A stretch of DNA of 64,000 nt from Actinomadura craniellae (GTDB lineage Bacteria > Actinomycetota > Actinomycetes > Streptosporangiales > Streptosporangiaceae): NCBI RefSeq assembly GCF_003289645.1, contig NZ_QLYX01000001.1, positions 124,001 through 188,000 of the forward strand. Reading direction: 5' to 3'. The position numbers and the translations under genes were made by a program. Position 1 is the first letter of the stretch. Each line of letters begins with the position of its first letter. The notes beneath the pieces are model-generated. The model did not search any database, was not told the origin of the DNA, and worked only from the letters and a program-made list of their open reading frames with translations. Of the stretch, positions 9,870 to 18,851 are shown one piece after another.

Positions 9870-10073
9870 ATGACCGAGAACGGACCACCGGACTGCCCGC
9901 GCTGCGGCACCGAGCCGCTGCCGGTCCTGTACGGCCTCCCGGGACCCGAGATGTTCGAGGCGGCCGAGCGGGGCGAGATCTCCCTCGGCGGCTGCGAGGT
10001 CTACGACGACGCTCCGCGCTGGCGGTGCCGGGGCTGCGGCGGGGAGTTCGGCCGGCTCGGCGACCCGCGATGA
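9870..10073 (+). CDS. Small zinc-ribbon protein
   Basis: A 67-residue protein with two Cys pairs, CPRCGTE near the N-terminus and CRGCGGEF near the C-terminus, which would bind one zinc. LPVLYGLPGPEMFEAAERG is typical of a conserved actinobacterial family of unknown function. The ATG is preceded by GTGAGGAG. A strong hairpin follows directly. Confidence 0.75.
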   Translation: MTENGPPDCPRCGTEPLPVLYGLPGPEMFEAAERGEISLGGCEVYDDAPRWRCRGCGGEFGRLGDPR

Positions 10074-10116
10074 ACCGCCCGGCCCGGTCTAGGGGGCTGC
10101 GACCGGGCCGGGCGGT
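10074..10116. terminator. Bidirectional terminator hairpin
   Basis: A perfect 16-bp inverted repeat (ACCGCCCGGCCCGGTC and its complement) around an 11-base loop. It fills the gap between the zinc-ribbon gene and the convergent GH15 gene. Confidence 0.85.
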
Positions 10117-10119
10117 GGC

Positions 10120-11931
10120 TCAGGTGCGGTCCAGCGCGCGGTCCAGGTTGACCGCGGCGCTGATCAGGGCCAGGTGGGTGAACGCCTGCGGGAAGTTGCC
10201 CAGCGCCTCGCCCGACGGCCCGATCTCCTCGGCGTACAGGCCCACGTGGTTGGCGTAGGTGAGCATCTTCTCGAAGACCATCCGGGCCTCCTTGACCCGT
10301 CCGGCCTGGGTGAGCGCGTCGACGTACCAGAACGAGCAGAGGTTGAAGGTGCCTTCCTCGCCGGTCAGGCCGTCGTGCCCGGTGATCGCGTACCGGTGCA
10401 CCAGGCTGTCGGAGACCAGTTCGTGGCCGATCCGGTCCAGGCTCATCAGGAACCGGGGGTCGGTGGGCCCGGAGAACTTCACCAGCGGCATGCACAGCAG
10501 CGAGGCGTCCAGGTGCTTGCTGCCGGGGTACATGACGTAGCTGCCGAGGTCGGGGTCCCAGCACTCCTGCTGGACGAAGCGGTACGCCTTGGCCGCGTGC
10601 TTGCGCCACTTGGCGAGCGGGCCGGGCAGCCCCCGGTCGTGCGCCAGCCGGCCGGCCCGCTCGAAGGCCACCCAGGTCATCAGCGCCGAGTAGGTGAAGC
10701 GCTGGCGCGGGCCGCGCACCTCCCAGACGCCCTCGTCCGGCTCCTCCCAGTGGGCGGCCAGCCAGTCGAGCCGCTTCGACAGCGCCGCCCACAGGTCGTA
10801 GGAGATCGGCACCTCGCGGTTGTAGAGGTAGACCGAGTCCATCAGCTCGCCGTAGACGTCGAGCTGCCGCTGGCCGACCGCGTTGTTGCCGATCCGGACG
10901 GGCCGGGAGTCGCGGTAGCCGGAGAGGTGGTCGAGGACCTGCTCGGGGATCTTGTCGCTGCCGTCGACCGTGTACATGATCATGATGTCACGTTCCAAAG
11001 TCGCCGATTCGCAGCGCCGCTCGATCCACTCCATGAACGCGGCGGCCTCCTCCAGGAAGCCGAGCGTCATCAGCGAGTAGATGGTGAACGCGGCGTCGCG
11101 CAGCCAGCTGTAGCGGTAGTCCCAGTTGCGCACCCCGCCCACGTGCTCGGGCAGCGAGGTGGTCGGCGCCGCGACCAGGGCGCCGGTGGGGTGGTAGACC
11201 AGCAGCTTGAGCGCCAGGGCGGAGCGCTGCACCATTTCCCGCCAGCGGCCCCGGTAGCGCGACTGCCCCACCCACCGCTGCCAGAACGAGGAGGTCTGCA
11301 GGAACAGCTCGTCGACCTCGCCCGGCACCAGCGGGTGGACGTCGCCGTTCCACTCCAGGATCAGCTCGGCGGTCTCGCCCTCCTCCAGGGTGAAGCTCGC
11401 CCGGACGCCGTCCTCGACGATCGTGAGCGGGACGCTGGAGCGCAGCACGCACCGCCCGGCCGGCGACTCGAAGACGGCGCCCATGCCCGCCACGAGATGC
11501 ACCGTGTGGTCCACCCGGGCGTAGTCGAAGGCCGGGTGGCAGGCGACCTCGAAGGTGGCCCGCCCGCGCACCGCCCGGGCCTGCCGGACGAGGAGGTCAC
11601 GGGGCAGGGCTACGCCGCTGGTCTCCGGCACCATGAAGTCGATCACCTCGCCGACGGCCTCGGCCGTCATGTAGCGGGTCATCAGGATGTTGGTGTCGGG
11701 GAGGTAGAGCTGTTTCGGGCGGGTCATCGTGCGGCAGGACAGCGAGAAATAGCCGCCCTTTCCGGCGTCGAGCAGGGACGCGAACAGGGAGGGCGCGTCG
11801 AACCGGGCGGGACAGTACCAGTCGATGGTCCCGTCCGTGCCGACGAGCGCGACGGTGCGCAGATCGCCGATGATGGCGTGCTCTTCGATCGGGAGGTAGC
11901 GGCCGTCCTGGGCCGCGCTACGTGGGGGCAC
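10120..11931 (-). CDS. GH15 family glycoside hydrolase (trehalase/glucoamylase-like)
   Basis: A 603-residue cytosolic enzyme. The N-terminal YLPIEEHAIIGDLRTVALVG and TIDWYCPARFDAPSLFA are the start of the GH15 trehalase-like fold. VRNWDYRYSWLRDAAFTIYS near residue 275 is the (alpha/alpha)6 barrel signature, and GLYAEEIGPSGEALGNFPQAF near the end carries the second acid. Actinobacterial relatives hydrolyse trehalose or other alpha-glucans. No signal peptide. It is divergent from the SDR gene; GTATGTTAC at 11950-11958, shared with the ggH promoter region, lies just outside its start. Confidence 0.9.
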   Translation of the reverse strand: MPPRSAAQDGRYLPIEEHAIIGDLRTVALVGTDGTIDWYCPARFDAPSLFASLLDAGKGGYFSLSCRTMTRPKQLYLPDTNILMTRYMTAEAVGEVIDFMVPETSGVALPRDLLVRQARAVRGRATFEVACHPAFDYARVDHTVHLVAGMGAVFESPAGRCVLRSSVPLTIVEDGVRASFTLEEGETAELILEWNGDVHPLVPGEVDELFLQTSSFWQRWVGQSRYRGRWREMVQRSALALKLLVYHPTGALVAAPTTSLPEHVGGVRNWDYRYSWLRDAAFTIYSLMTLGFLEEAAAFMEWIERRCESATLERDIMIMYTVDGSDKIPEQVLDHLSGYRDSRPVRIGNNAVGQRQLDVYGELMDSVYLYNREVPISYDLWAALSKRLDWLAAHWEEPDEGVWEVRGPRQRFTYSALMTWVAFERAGRLAHDRGLPGPLAKWRKHAAKAYRFVQQECWDPDLGSYVMYPGSKHLDASLLCMPLVKFSGPTDPRFLMSLDRIGHELVSDSLVHRYAITGHDGLTGEEGTFNLCSFWYVDALTQAGRVKEARMVFEKMLTYANHVGLYAEEIGPSGEALGNFPQAFTHLALISAAVNLDRALDRT

Positions 11932-12182
11932 AGCTCCGATGATCCGGCCGTATGTTACATCCGCTTTTCTGGCACGTTACAACGGCAATGCGGTATGGAA
12001 CGGTCCATCCTTATTTGCGGTGAATGGACGGCGACAAATCAGAACGGCTTCCGAAATGCCGGATTCAATACTTTCTGTACTGCTTGCTGTGCCCCGCGCT
12101 CCCGCCGCGCGTACGGACCTGCCAAGCTGTGCTTCGCCCCGGATTGTAGAGAAACCGCAGAGACAGCTCTCGTGGAGGACCC

Positions 12183-12950
12183 GTGAACCTGTTCGACCTC
12201 TCCGGCAAGGTGGCCGTCGTCACCGGAGGCACCCGAGGCATCGGGTTGATGATGGCCCGCGGCCTGCTGGAGGCCGGCGCCCGCGTCTACATCAGCTCCC
12301 GCAAGGCGGACGCCTGCGCGGCGGCCGAGGAGGAGCTCAAGGCGTACGGGACGGTCACCGCGATCCCCGCGGACCTGTCCACCGAGGAGGAGTGCCTGCG
12401 GCTCACCGCCGAGATCACCGAGCGGGAGCAGGCCGTGCACATCCTGGTCAACAACGCAGGCGCCAACTGGGGTGCGCCGCTGGAGGAGTACCCGGCCTTC
12501 GCCTGGGACAAGGTGCTGGACCTCAACCTCAAGTCCCCGTTCTTCCTCACCCGGGCGATGCTGCCGCTGCTGGAGGCGGCCGGCACCCACGACGACCCCG
12601 CCCGGGTGATCAACGTGGGCAGCATCGACGGCCTGCACGTGCCGACGCTGAACACCTACGCCTACTCCACCAGCAAGGCCGCCCTGCACCACCTGACCCG
12701 GGTGCTGGCCGGCGAACTCGGCCCGCGCCACATCACGGTGAACGCGGTGGCCCCGGGCCCGTTCGAGTCGAAGATGATGGCGGCGACCCTGGAGACGTTC
12801 GGCGACGCGATCGCCGAACGCGCCCCGCTCCGCCGGATCGGCCGCCCCGACGACATGGCCGGGGTCGCGGTCTACCTGGCGAGCCGGGCCGGCTCCTACG
12901 TCACCGGCGCGGTCATCCCGGTGGACGGCGGCATCGCCACCACCCTCTGA
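12183..12950 (+). CDS. SDR family oxidoreductase (RhlG/FabG-like)
   Basis: A 255-residue classical short-chain dehydrogenase. The NAD(P) site TGGTRGIG is at residues 14-21, NNAG at 90-93, and the catalytic Ser147, Tyr161 and Lys165 (YSTSK) are present. VTGAVIPVDGGIATTL closes the fold. It resembles beta-ketoacyl or acetoacetyl reductases; the substrate is uncertain. The ATG follows GTGGAGGACC. A palindromic terminator separates it from the kinase gene. Confidence 0.92.
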   Translation: MNLFDLSGKVAVVTGGTRGIGLMMARGLLEAGARVYISSRKADACAAAEEELKAYGTVTAIPADLSTEEECLRLTAEITEREQAVHILVNNAGANWGAPLEEYPAFAWDKVLDLNLKSPFFLTRAMLPLLEAAGTHDDPARVINVGSIDGLHVPTLNTYAYSTSKAALHHLTRVLAGELGPRHITVNAVAPGPFESKMMAATLETFGDAIAERAPLRRIGRPDDMAGVAVYLASRAGSYVTGAVIPVDGGIATTL

Positions 12951-12958
12951 ACTCGCGA

Positions 12959-12984
12959 GGGAGCGGAGGCGCGCCTCCGCTCCC
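12959..12984. terminator. Bidirectional terminator
   Basis: A perfect 26-bp palindrome (GGGAGCGGAGGCG and its complement) fills the gap between the convergent SDR and kinase genes. Confidence 0.8.
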
Positions 12985-15261
12985 TCAGCTCCAGTCGGGG
13001 TGCCCGACGCCCTTCGGGCCGATGGCCACCGGGCTGTCGGCGCCGGGCTGGCCGGTGGGCTGCGGGCTCGCGGTCGGCGGTGCGGCGAAATCGGCGCGCA
13101 TCGCCCAGATCTCGGGCGTCTCCACCGGTCCGCGGACGAAGGACATCCAGGCCCCGTTGGGGGAGAAGCCCGGATCCATCTCGTGCTCCGGGGTCTCCAC
13201 CACCCGGTGGCCCGAACCGTCGCGCCTGATGACGGCGATGTCGCTGTTCTGGCCACTCCCGTAGGAACGGGTGTAGCCGATCCACTGGCCGTCCGGCGAC
13301 CAGATCGGGTCGCCGGCGCCGTTCGGGGACGTGTCCTCGGTGGTGATCTGGGTCCACTCCTGCGGCTCGGCCGGGTCCAGGCAGTAGATCTGGTTGGTGC
13401 CGCTCTTGTCGCTCCAGAACGCCAGCTTGCCGTCCCTGGACCAGGTGGGGTCGTCCTTGCCGTACGGGTCGGTGGTCAGCGGGGTCACCTGCCGGGACCG
13501 CACGTCGACGACGTGGATCTGGGGGCGCCCGGCCACGGTGGCCATGAAGGCGATCCGCCCGCCGTCGGGGGACCAGGCCACCCGGGTCTTCCCCCGCACC
13601 TGGTCGGAGAGCATGGTCTCACCGGAGCCGTCGGCCCGGACGATCCGCAGTTCGGAGCCGCCCTCCTTGACCCGGGTGAAGGCCACCTGCTCCCGATTGG
13701 GCGACCACTGCGGCAGGATGTCACACCCGTCGCCGTCGACCAGCCGCCGCCGGGGCGCCCCGGCGTTCGGTGTAGTGATCGCGATGTAGGCGCGGCATTC
13801 CCGGGGCCAGCCGGGCGCGACGTCGACGCGGACGAGCATCTGGTCCGTCGGCAGCGGAGCGGGGCCGCCCGACGAGTCCGAGTCGTTCTTGTCGCCGTCG
13901 GGAAGCATGGTGAACACGCCCCAGATCCCGGCGGCCACGAGCACCACGCCGAGCCCGCTCGCCAGGGCGGCACGCCGGCCGCGGTTCCCGCCCGCCGGCC
14001 GGCCCGCGGCCCGGGTGGCGGGCTGTTCCGGGAACCCCACGACCGCGGGGCCGGGCGGCGGCGGCCCGGGTGGCGGTGGCTGGACGGGCGGGCCGGGTGG
14101 CGGGGACCACCGGGGACCCTGATCCGCCACGGTCTCCCCGGCCGGCCCGCCCGCCGCGGGAGCGCTCTCGGCCGGGCGCGGCGGCTCCACCGGGGCGGGA
14201 ACCGGCGGCGGGGCCGGGCGGGCGGCCTCCGGGGCGGGTGCCGGCGGCGGGAACTCGGGCGACTCGGCGGGCAGGGATCCCGCGGGCAGGGTCTCGGCCG
14301 CCGGGGCGGGCCGGGTCGGCGGGACGGCGGGCTCCTCCGGTTGCGGGACGCCCGCCTCATCGGGCCGCCAGGACTCGTGCAGCGTGGTGGTCGCCGCCTC
14401 CTCCACGGCCGCCGCCCCACCGGCGGCGGCACCCCCGCCCACCAGGGCCAGCAGCAGTTCCTGGGCGGACGGCCGGTTGCCGGGCTCCTTGTCGAGGGCC
14501 CGCCGGACCAGGTCGCCCAGCGGTTCGGGCAGCGCGCCGACCTCGGGCTCGGCGTGCACCACCCGGGCGGCGAGCACCTGGAAGGTGCCCCGGCCGAAGG
14601 GATGGCTGCCGTTCCCGGCGTACGCCACCAGGCAGCCCCAGGCGAAGACGTCCACCGCGGGGGTGACCGGCCGGTTGAGGATCTGCTCGGGGGCGATCCA
14701 GCCCGGGCTGCCGACCACCTGGCCGGTGCGGGTGTGCTCGGAGACGGCGTCCAGCGCCCGGGCGATACCGAAGTCGATCACGCGCGGCCCGGAGATCGAC
14801 AGCAGCACGTTGCCGGGCTTGAGGTCGCGGTGCACCAGCCCCGCGGCGTGGATGGCGACCAGCGCGGCGGCCACCCCCACCGCCACGCCGTGCAGCATGC
14901 CGGGCGACAGCGCGCCGTTCATCGTCACGTGCTCGGCCAGCGTGGGGCCGTCGATGAACTCGGTGACCATGTAGGCCAGGTCGTCGGCCTGGCCGTGGTC
15001 GAGCACCTGGGCGGTGCAGAAGGAGGCGACCCGTTCGGCGTTGGCGACCTCGTCGCGGAACCGGGCCAGGAACGCGGGGTCGCCGGACAGTTCGGGGCGG
15101 ACCAGCTTGACCGCGACCGTCCGCCCGTCGGGGGCGGTGCCGAGGTAGACGGCGCCCATGCCGCCCTCGCCGATCTTCGAGCGGATCTCGTACGCGCCCA
15201 CCCGCGCCGGATCCCCCGGCTGCAGGGGACGCTCCGTCGCGGCGCGCCGCTGACCGTCCAC
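12985..15261 (-). CDS. Membrane Ser/Thr protein kinase with C-terminal TolB/WD40-like propeller
   Basis: About 758 residues. The kinase domain (about 20-270) has the glycine loop IGEGGMGAVY, the catalytic HRDLKPGN and the DFG magnesium motif. A long Pro/Ala-rich linker follows, then a single membrane helix (ALASGLGVVLVAAGIWGVF, near 440), then about 300 residues of PD40/TolB blades (SPDGGRIAFMATVAG, SRDGKLAFWSDKSG, SPDGQWIGYTRSYG). The propeller would lie outside the cell as a sensor. PASTA repeats are absent. GTG at 15261 is favoured (AGAGGG eight bases upstream) over GTG at 15270. Confidence 0.9.
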   Translation of the reverse strand: MDGQRRAATERPLQPGDPARVGAYEIRSKIGEGGMGAVYLGTAPDGRTVAVKLVRPELSGDPAFLARFRDEVANAERVASFCTAQVLDHGQADDLAYMVTEFIDGPTLAEHVTMNGALSPGMLHGVAVGVAAALVAIHAAGLVHRDLKPGNVLLSISGPRVIDFGIARALDAVSEHTRTGQVVGSPGWIAPEQILNRPVTPAVDVFAWGCLVAYAGNGSHPFGRGTFQVLAARVVHAEPEVGALPEPLGDLVRRALDKEPGNRPSAQELLLALVGGGAAAGGAAAVEEAATTTLHESWRPDEAGVPQPEEPAVPPTRPAPAAETLPAGSLPAESPEFPPPAPAPEAARPAPPPVPAPVEPPRPAESAPAAGGPAGETVADQGPRWSPPPGPPVQPPPPGPPPPGPAVVGFPEQPATRAAGRPAGGNRGRRAALASGLGVVLVAAGIWGVFTMLPDGDKNDSDSSGGPAPLPTDQMLVRVDVAPGWPRECRAYIAITTPNAGAPRRRLVDGDGCDILPQWSPNREQVAFTRVKEGGSELRIVRADGSGETMLSDQVRGKTRVAWSPDGGRIAFMATVAGRPQIHVVDVRSRQVTPLTTDPYGKDDPTWSRDGKLAFWSDKSGTNQIYCLDPAEPQEWTQITTEDTSPNGAGDPIWSPDGQWIGYTRSYGSGQNSDIAVIRRDGSGHRVVETPEHEMDPGFSPNGAWMSFVRGPVETPEIWAMRADFAAPPTASPQPTGQPGADSPVAIGPKGVGHPDWS

Positions 15262-15406
15262 TGGTGACACCCTCTATCTAGTGGCCCTGCGGCCCCGTCC
15301 CCCCAAACCCGCCCTGACCGTACCGTGATCGGCGGTCGCGGCATACCCGGGCGGAGCCAGGCCGGTGCACTTCCGGCAAATCAGATGATCCGACCAGGGA
15401 AAAGGT

Positions 15407-16357
15407 TCAGCCCGCGGCCGGGTCCGGCCCCTCGATCATGCCGTCCAGCCGTTCCAGGATGACACCCTCGCGCAGCGCCCACGGGCACAGTTCCAGCTCC
15501 CGCACCCCGAACAGGTCCATCGCGGCGTCCGCGACGATCGCCCCCGCGGCCAGTTGCGGGGCCCGCGACTCGGAGACCCCGGGCAGCTCGGCGCGCTCGG
15601 CGGCGGTCATCTTGACCAGCCGCTCGGCCCAGTCGGTGAGCGTGTCGTGCGCCAGGACGCGCCGGACGTAGAGCCCATCGCTGGAGGGCGCGACCCCGGT
15701 GATCCGGGCGAGCTGGCGGAAGGTCTTGGACGTCGCCACCGCATGGTCGGGCGGCCCGAACCGGGCGACCTCACCGACCCGGCGGGCGATCTCGGCCCGG
15801 ACGTACCGGCGCAACTCCCGCGTCTCCTCGGGAGTGGGCGGGTCACCGGTGAGCCACTCGCGGTTGAGCCGCCCGGCGCCGAGCGGCAGGGAGATCGCCA
15901 CGTCCGGCGCCTCGTCGATGCCGGAGGCGATCTCCAGGGACCCGCCGCCGATGTCGACCACCAGCAGCCGGCCCGACGACCAGCCGAACCACCGCCGGAC
16001 GGCGAGGAACGTCAGCCGGGCCTCGTCCCGGCCGGGCAGCACCTGGACGGCGGCGCCGAGGTCGGCCTGCAGCCGGGCCAGCACCTCCTCACCGTTGACG
16101 GCCTCGCGGATCGCGGAGGTGGCGAACGCCAGGACGTCCTCGACCCCCTTGTCCTCGGCCACCCGCAGCGCGTCGGCCACGAACGTGCGCAGCCGGGACT
16201 CCCCCTCCGGGGACAGGCTCTGGTCGCTCTGCAGGTGGTCGGCCAGCCGCAGTTCGGCCTTGTAGGAGTACGCCGGCAGGGGGCGGGCGCCGCGATGCGC
16301 GTCCATCACCAGCAGGTGCACAGTGTTCGAGCCCACGTCGAGCACACCCAGTCGCAT
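15407..16357 (-). CDS. Ppx/GppA family phosphatase (exopolyphosphatase-like)
   Basis: About 316 residues of the ASKHA fold. The N-terminal phosphate motif [13 protein letters not shown], the second [10 protein letters not shown] and the acidic [10 protein letters not shown] segment are all present. The family hydrolyses polyphosphate and/or pppGpp, linking phosphate storage and stringent response; actinobacteria often carry two copies. ATG at 16357 gives the canonical [11 protein letters not shown] start; an upstream in-frame TTG would add ten residues that match nothing in the family. Confidence 0.9.
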   Translation of the reverse strand: MRLGVLDVGSNTVHLLVMDAHRGARPLPAYSYKAELRLADHLQSDQSLSPEGESRLRTFVADALRVAEDKGVEDVLAFATSAIREAVNGEEVLARLQADLGAAVQVLPGRDEARLTFLAVRRWFGWSSGRLLVVDIGGGSLEIASGIDEAPDVAISLPLGAGRLNREWLTGDPPTPEETRELRRYVRAEIARRVGEVARFGPPDHAVATSKTFRQLARITGVAPSSDGLYVRRVLAHDTLTDWAERLVKMTAAERAELPGVSESRAPQLAAGAIVADAAMDLFGVRELELCPWALREGVILERLDGMIEGPDPAAG

Positions 16358-16433
16358 ACTGACGACGCTACCGAACCCCCAGGGCAAACTGATCAGATGG
16401 TCCGGTCTCGGCAGGGTGTCGGTACAGAGATGG

Positions 16434-17318
16434 TCAGGTCACGGGCGGAGCGACGATGCGCCAGGCCCGCGGTGAGACGGTCCAGGTACGGTGCTCGACC
16501 GGGCCGGAGACCTCGCCGTCGCTGTTGATCGGGAACGGCTCGCCGCGCACCGTGACGCGCGTCGCCGTGCGGCGGACGACGTCGGCGCGGTGCTGGTGGG
16601 TGCCGTCGCGCAGGCCCAGCGCGTACCCGACCCGGGCGACCGGGCCGGTCGCGGCGGAGACGACCAGGTCCAGCAGGCCGTCCCGGGGGGAGGCGCCCGG
16701 GGCGAGCCGGCCGGCGCCGCCCGCGATGGCCGGGGCGTTGCTCAGCGCGACCATCAGCACCCGGTCGTCGGCGACGGTCTCCCCGTCGGCCTCCACCCGC
16801 AGCCGCCAGCCCGGGTGCCGGATACCGGCAAGTACCGCGCCCACCGGGAACGCGGCGGTCTTGAGATAGGGCTTGAACCGGGTCGCGGCGGCGGCCGCCG
16901 CCGCGCCGACGCCGACGTGCACCGCGTTGACCGCGATGTCGTCGCCGTCGTCGACGAGCAGGTCGAGTTCGCGGGGCCGGCCGGTGAGCAGCAGCCGGGC
17001 CGCCTCCCCGGGGTCGAGCGGGATGCCCAGGTTGCGGGCGAGGTCGTTGCCGGTGCCGAGCGGCAGCAGGCCCACCGTCCGGCGGTCGAGTTCCCCGCGC
17101 CGGTGCAGGGCGCGGACCAGTGCGTGGATGGAGCCGTCCCCGCCCGCGGCGACGACGGTCGTGGCGTCGTGCTCGGCCAGGAGCTTGTCGAGTTGGTCGG
17201 GCTCCGCGCAGGGGACGACCGTGACCTCCTCGGTGCCGCCCGCCCGGAGCGCGTCCACCGCCCGGCGCACGTTCTCGGCGTCGGTGGTGCCCGCCTTGGC
17301 ATTGGTGATGACCAGCAA
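16434..17318 (-). CDS. Diacylglycerol/sphingosine kinase-like lipid kinase
   Basis: About 294 residues with the DAGK catalytic glycine motif [13 protein letters not shown] and the downstream [17 protein letters not shown]. The C-terminal NAD-kinase-like beta sandwich is present. Such cytosolic enzymes phosphorylate diacylglycerol or related lipids with ATP. A TTG at 17318 ([10 protein letters not shown]) is chosen because GGGAGGA lies eight bases before it; a longer reading from a TTG at 17369 has no clear ribosome site. Confidence 0.85.
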   Translation of the reverse strand: MLVITNAKAGTTDAENVRRAVDALRAGGTEEVTVVPCAEPDQLDKLLAEHDATTVVAAGGDGSIHALVRALHRRGELDRRTVGLLPLGTGNDLARNLGIPLDPGEAARLLLTGRPRELDLLVDDGDDIAVNAVHVGVGAAAAAAATRFKPYLKTAAFPVGAVLAGIRHPGWRLRVEADGETVADDRVLMVALSNAPAIAGGAGRLAPGASPRDGLLDLVVSAATGPVARVGYALGLRDGTHQHRADVVRRTATRVTVRGEPFPINSDGEVSGPVEHRTWTVSPRAWRIVAPPVT

Positions 17319-17378
17319 CGTTGTCTCCTCCCGATCCGGAGGGCATATAGCCGGGAGGGCGACGGTCAAACCGGTCGT

Positions 17379-17765
17379 TCAGCCGGGGGCGGGAACGGGC
17401 TCGGCGGTGCGGCCGGCGTCGTAGGCGGTGCGGGCCGCGGCGATCTCGCCCTGGTGCCGGGCCGCCCAGGAGGTGAACCCGGCCAGGTGCTCGTACAGTT
17501 CGCGGGCCATGCCGGTCGCCGCGTACTCCACCCGGGGCGGCACGGTGGGGTAGACGGTCCGGGTGAGCAGGCCGTCGCGTTCCAGGTTGCGCAGGGTGAG
17601 GGTGAGCATGCGGCGGCTGATGCCCGTGATCTGCCGTTCGAGCTCGGTGAAGCGCACCGGGCCGTGGGCGGTGGCGACGAGGACGCTGATGCTCCACTTG
17701 CCGCTGATCCGGTCGATGACCTCGATCACCGGGCATACGTCCTTGATGTCGAACTCGGGGTCCAT
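17379..17765 (-). CDS. HxlR family transcriptional regulator
   Basis: A 128-residue winged-helix regulator. DVCPVIEVIDRISGKWSISV contains the conserved Cys and the K-W of the HxlR start helix; the recognition helix region is FTELERQITGISRRMLTLTL. Members respond to electrophiles or redox changes through the N-terminal Cys. ATG at 17765 follows GGAAAGG; in-frame GTG and TTG starts exist upstream. The divergently controlled target is not obvious in this window. Confidence 0.87.
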   Translation of the reverse strand: MDPEFDIKDVCPVIEVIDRISGKWSISVLVATAHGPVRFTELERQITGISRRMLTLTLRNLERDGLLTRTVYPTVPPRVEYAATGMARELYEHLAGFTSWAARHQGEIAAARTAYDAGRTAEPVPAPG

Positions 17766-17837
17766 GCCGCCTGCCTTTCCGGGGAATTCCATGGTCACAT
17801 GCCGTTTCCTCAGTAACAACGAGTGTCCTTCAGCTGC

Positions 17838-18851
17838 TCATCCGGGTGCGGGCAGCAGCCGGTTGAGCAGGTCGTCGAGGCTGACGATGCCGATCGGCCG
17901 GCCATCGAGGCCGAGGACGGCGGCGAGCTGGGCGCGGTCGCGCCGCAGCGCCGTCACGGCCTGGGTGATCGGCGTGTTCGCCGGCAGTTGCGGCACCGGC
18001 CGGGCCAGCTCGGCGGCGGCGCGCGACCCGAACGGATCGGTCAGCGCCTCCCGGACGTGCAGCGCCCCGGCGATCGAGCCGTTGCCGCCGCGGACGACCA
18101 GCCGGGTGTGGCCGCTGGCCGCGGCGGCCCGGCAGATCTCGTCGAGGTCGGCCGTGGCGGGCACGGTGGTCACCTCGGCGATCGGGACCACCAGCGGCTC
18201 GATGGTGGCCTGCCGGGTGGTGATGGCGCTGCTCAGCAGGGCGTGGTCGAAGCGGTCGATCAACCCCAGCCGGCGCGACTCGCCCAGCAGGAACCGCAGC
18301 CGCTGCGGGTCGGTGCGGGTGGCGATCTCGTCGCGCGGCCGGACGCCGCCCAGCCGCAGCACGAGGTTGCTCGCACCGTTCAACACGGCCAGCAGCGGCC
18401 GCACCAGCCGGGTGAACCCGCGGAACGGCAGCGCGAGCAGGATCGCCGAGCGCTCGGGGTGCGCGATCGCCCAGGACTTGGGCGCCATCTCGCCGACGAC
18501 CATGTGCAGGTAGGTCACCACGGTGAGGGCGACCGCGAACGCGATGGGGTGGAGCAGGGCCTCGGGCACCCCCGCCGCGTGCAGCGGGCCCTCCAGCGCG
18601 TGCGCGAAGATCGGTTCGGACACCATGCCCAGCCCCAGCGTGCACATGGTGATGCCGAGCTGTGCCCCGGCCAGCATGAGGGACAGTTCCCGGATGCCGG
18701 CCACGGCGGAGGTGGCGGCGCGGCTGCCCCGGGCCGCCGCGCGCTCCAGCCGGTGCCGCTTCGCCGCGACCAGCGCGAACTCGGCCCCGACGAAGAACCC
18801 GTTCCCCGCCAGCAGCGCCCCGGTCACCACGGCTCCGGTCAGCGGGTCCAT
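17838..18851 (-). CDS. CNNM/CBS-domain membrane protein (hemolysin C-like), second of pair
   Basis: A 337-residue inner-membrane protein: a CNNM (DUF21) domain with three or four membrane helices (GNGFFVGAEFALVAAKRHRL, LAGAQLGITMCTLGLG, VVGEMAPKSWAIAHPE), then two CBS domains. It lacks the terminal CorC_HlyC domain that its upstream neighbour has. The family includes Mg/Co transport-associated proteins. It overlaps its neighbour's end by 13 bases, so the two are translationally coupled and may form a heterodimer. Confidence 0.88.
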   Translation of the reverse strand: MDPLTGAVVTGALLAGNGFFVGAEFALVAAKRHRLERAAARGSRAATSAVAGIRELSLMLAGAQLGITMCTLGLGMVSEPIFAHALEGPLHAAGVPEALLHPIAFAVALTVVTYLHMVVGEMAPKSWAIAHPERSAILLALPFRGFTRLVRPLLAVLNGASNLVLRLGGVRPRDEIATRTDPQRLRFLLGESRRLGLIDRFDHALLSSAITTRQATIEPLVVPIAEVTTVPATADLDEICRAAAASGHTRLVVRGGNGSIAGALHVREALTDPFGSRAAAELARPVPQLPANTPITQAVTALRRDRAQLAAVLGLDGRPIGIVSLDDLLNRLLPAPG

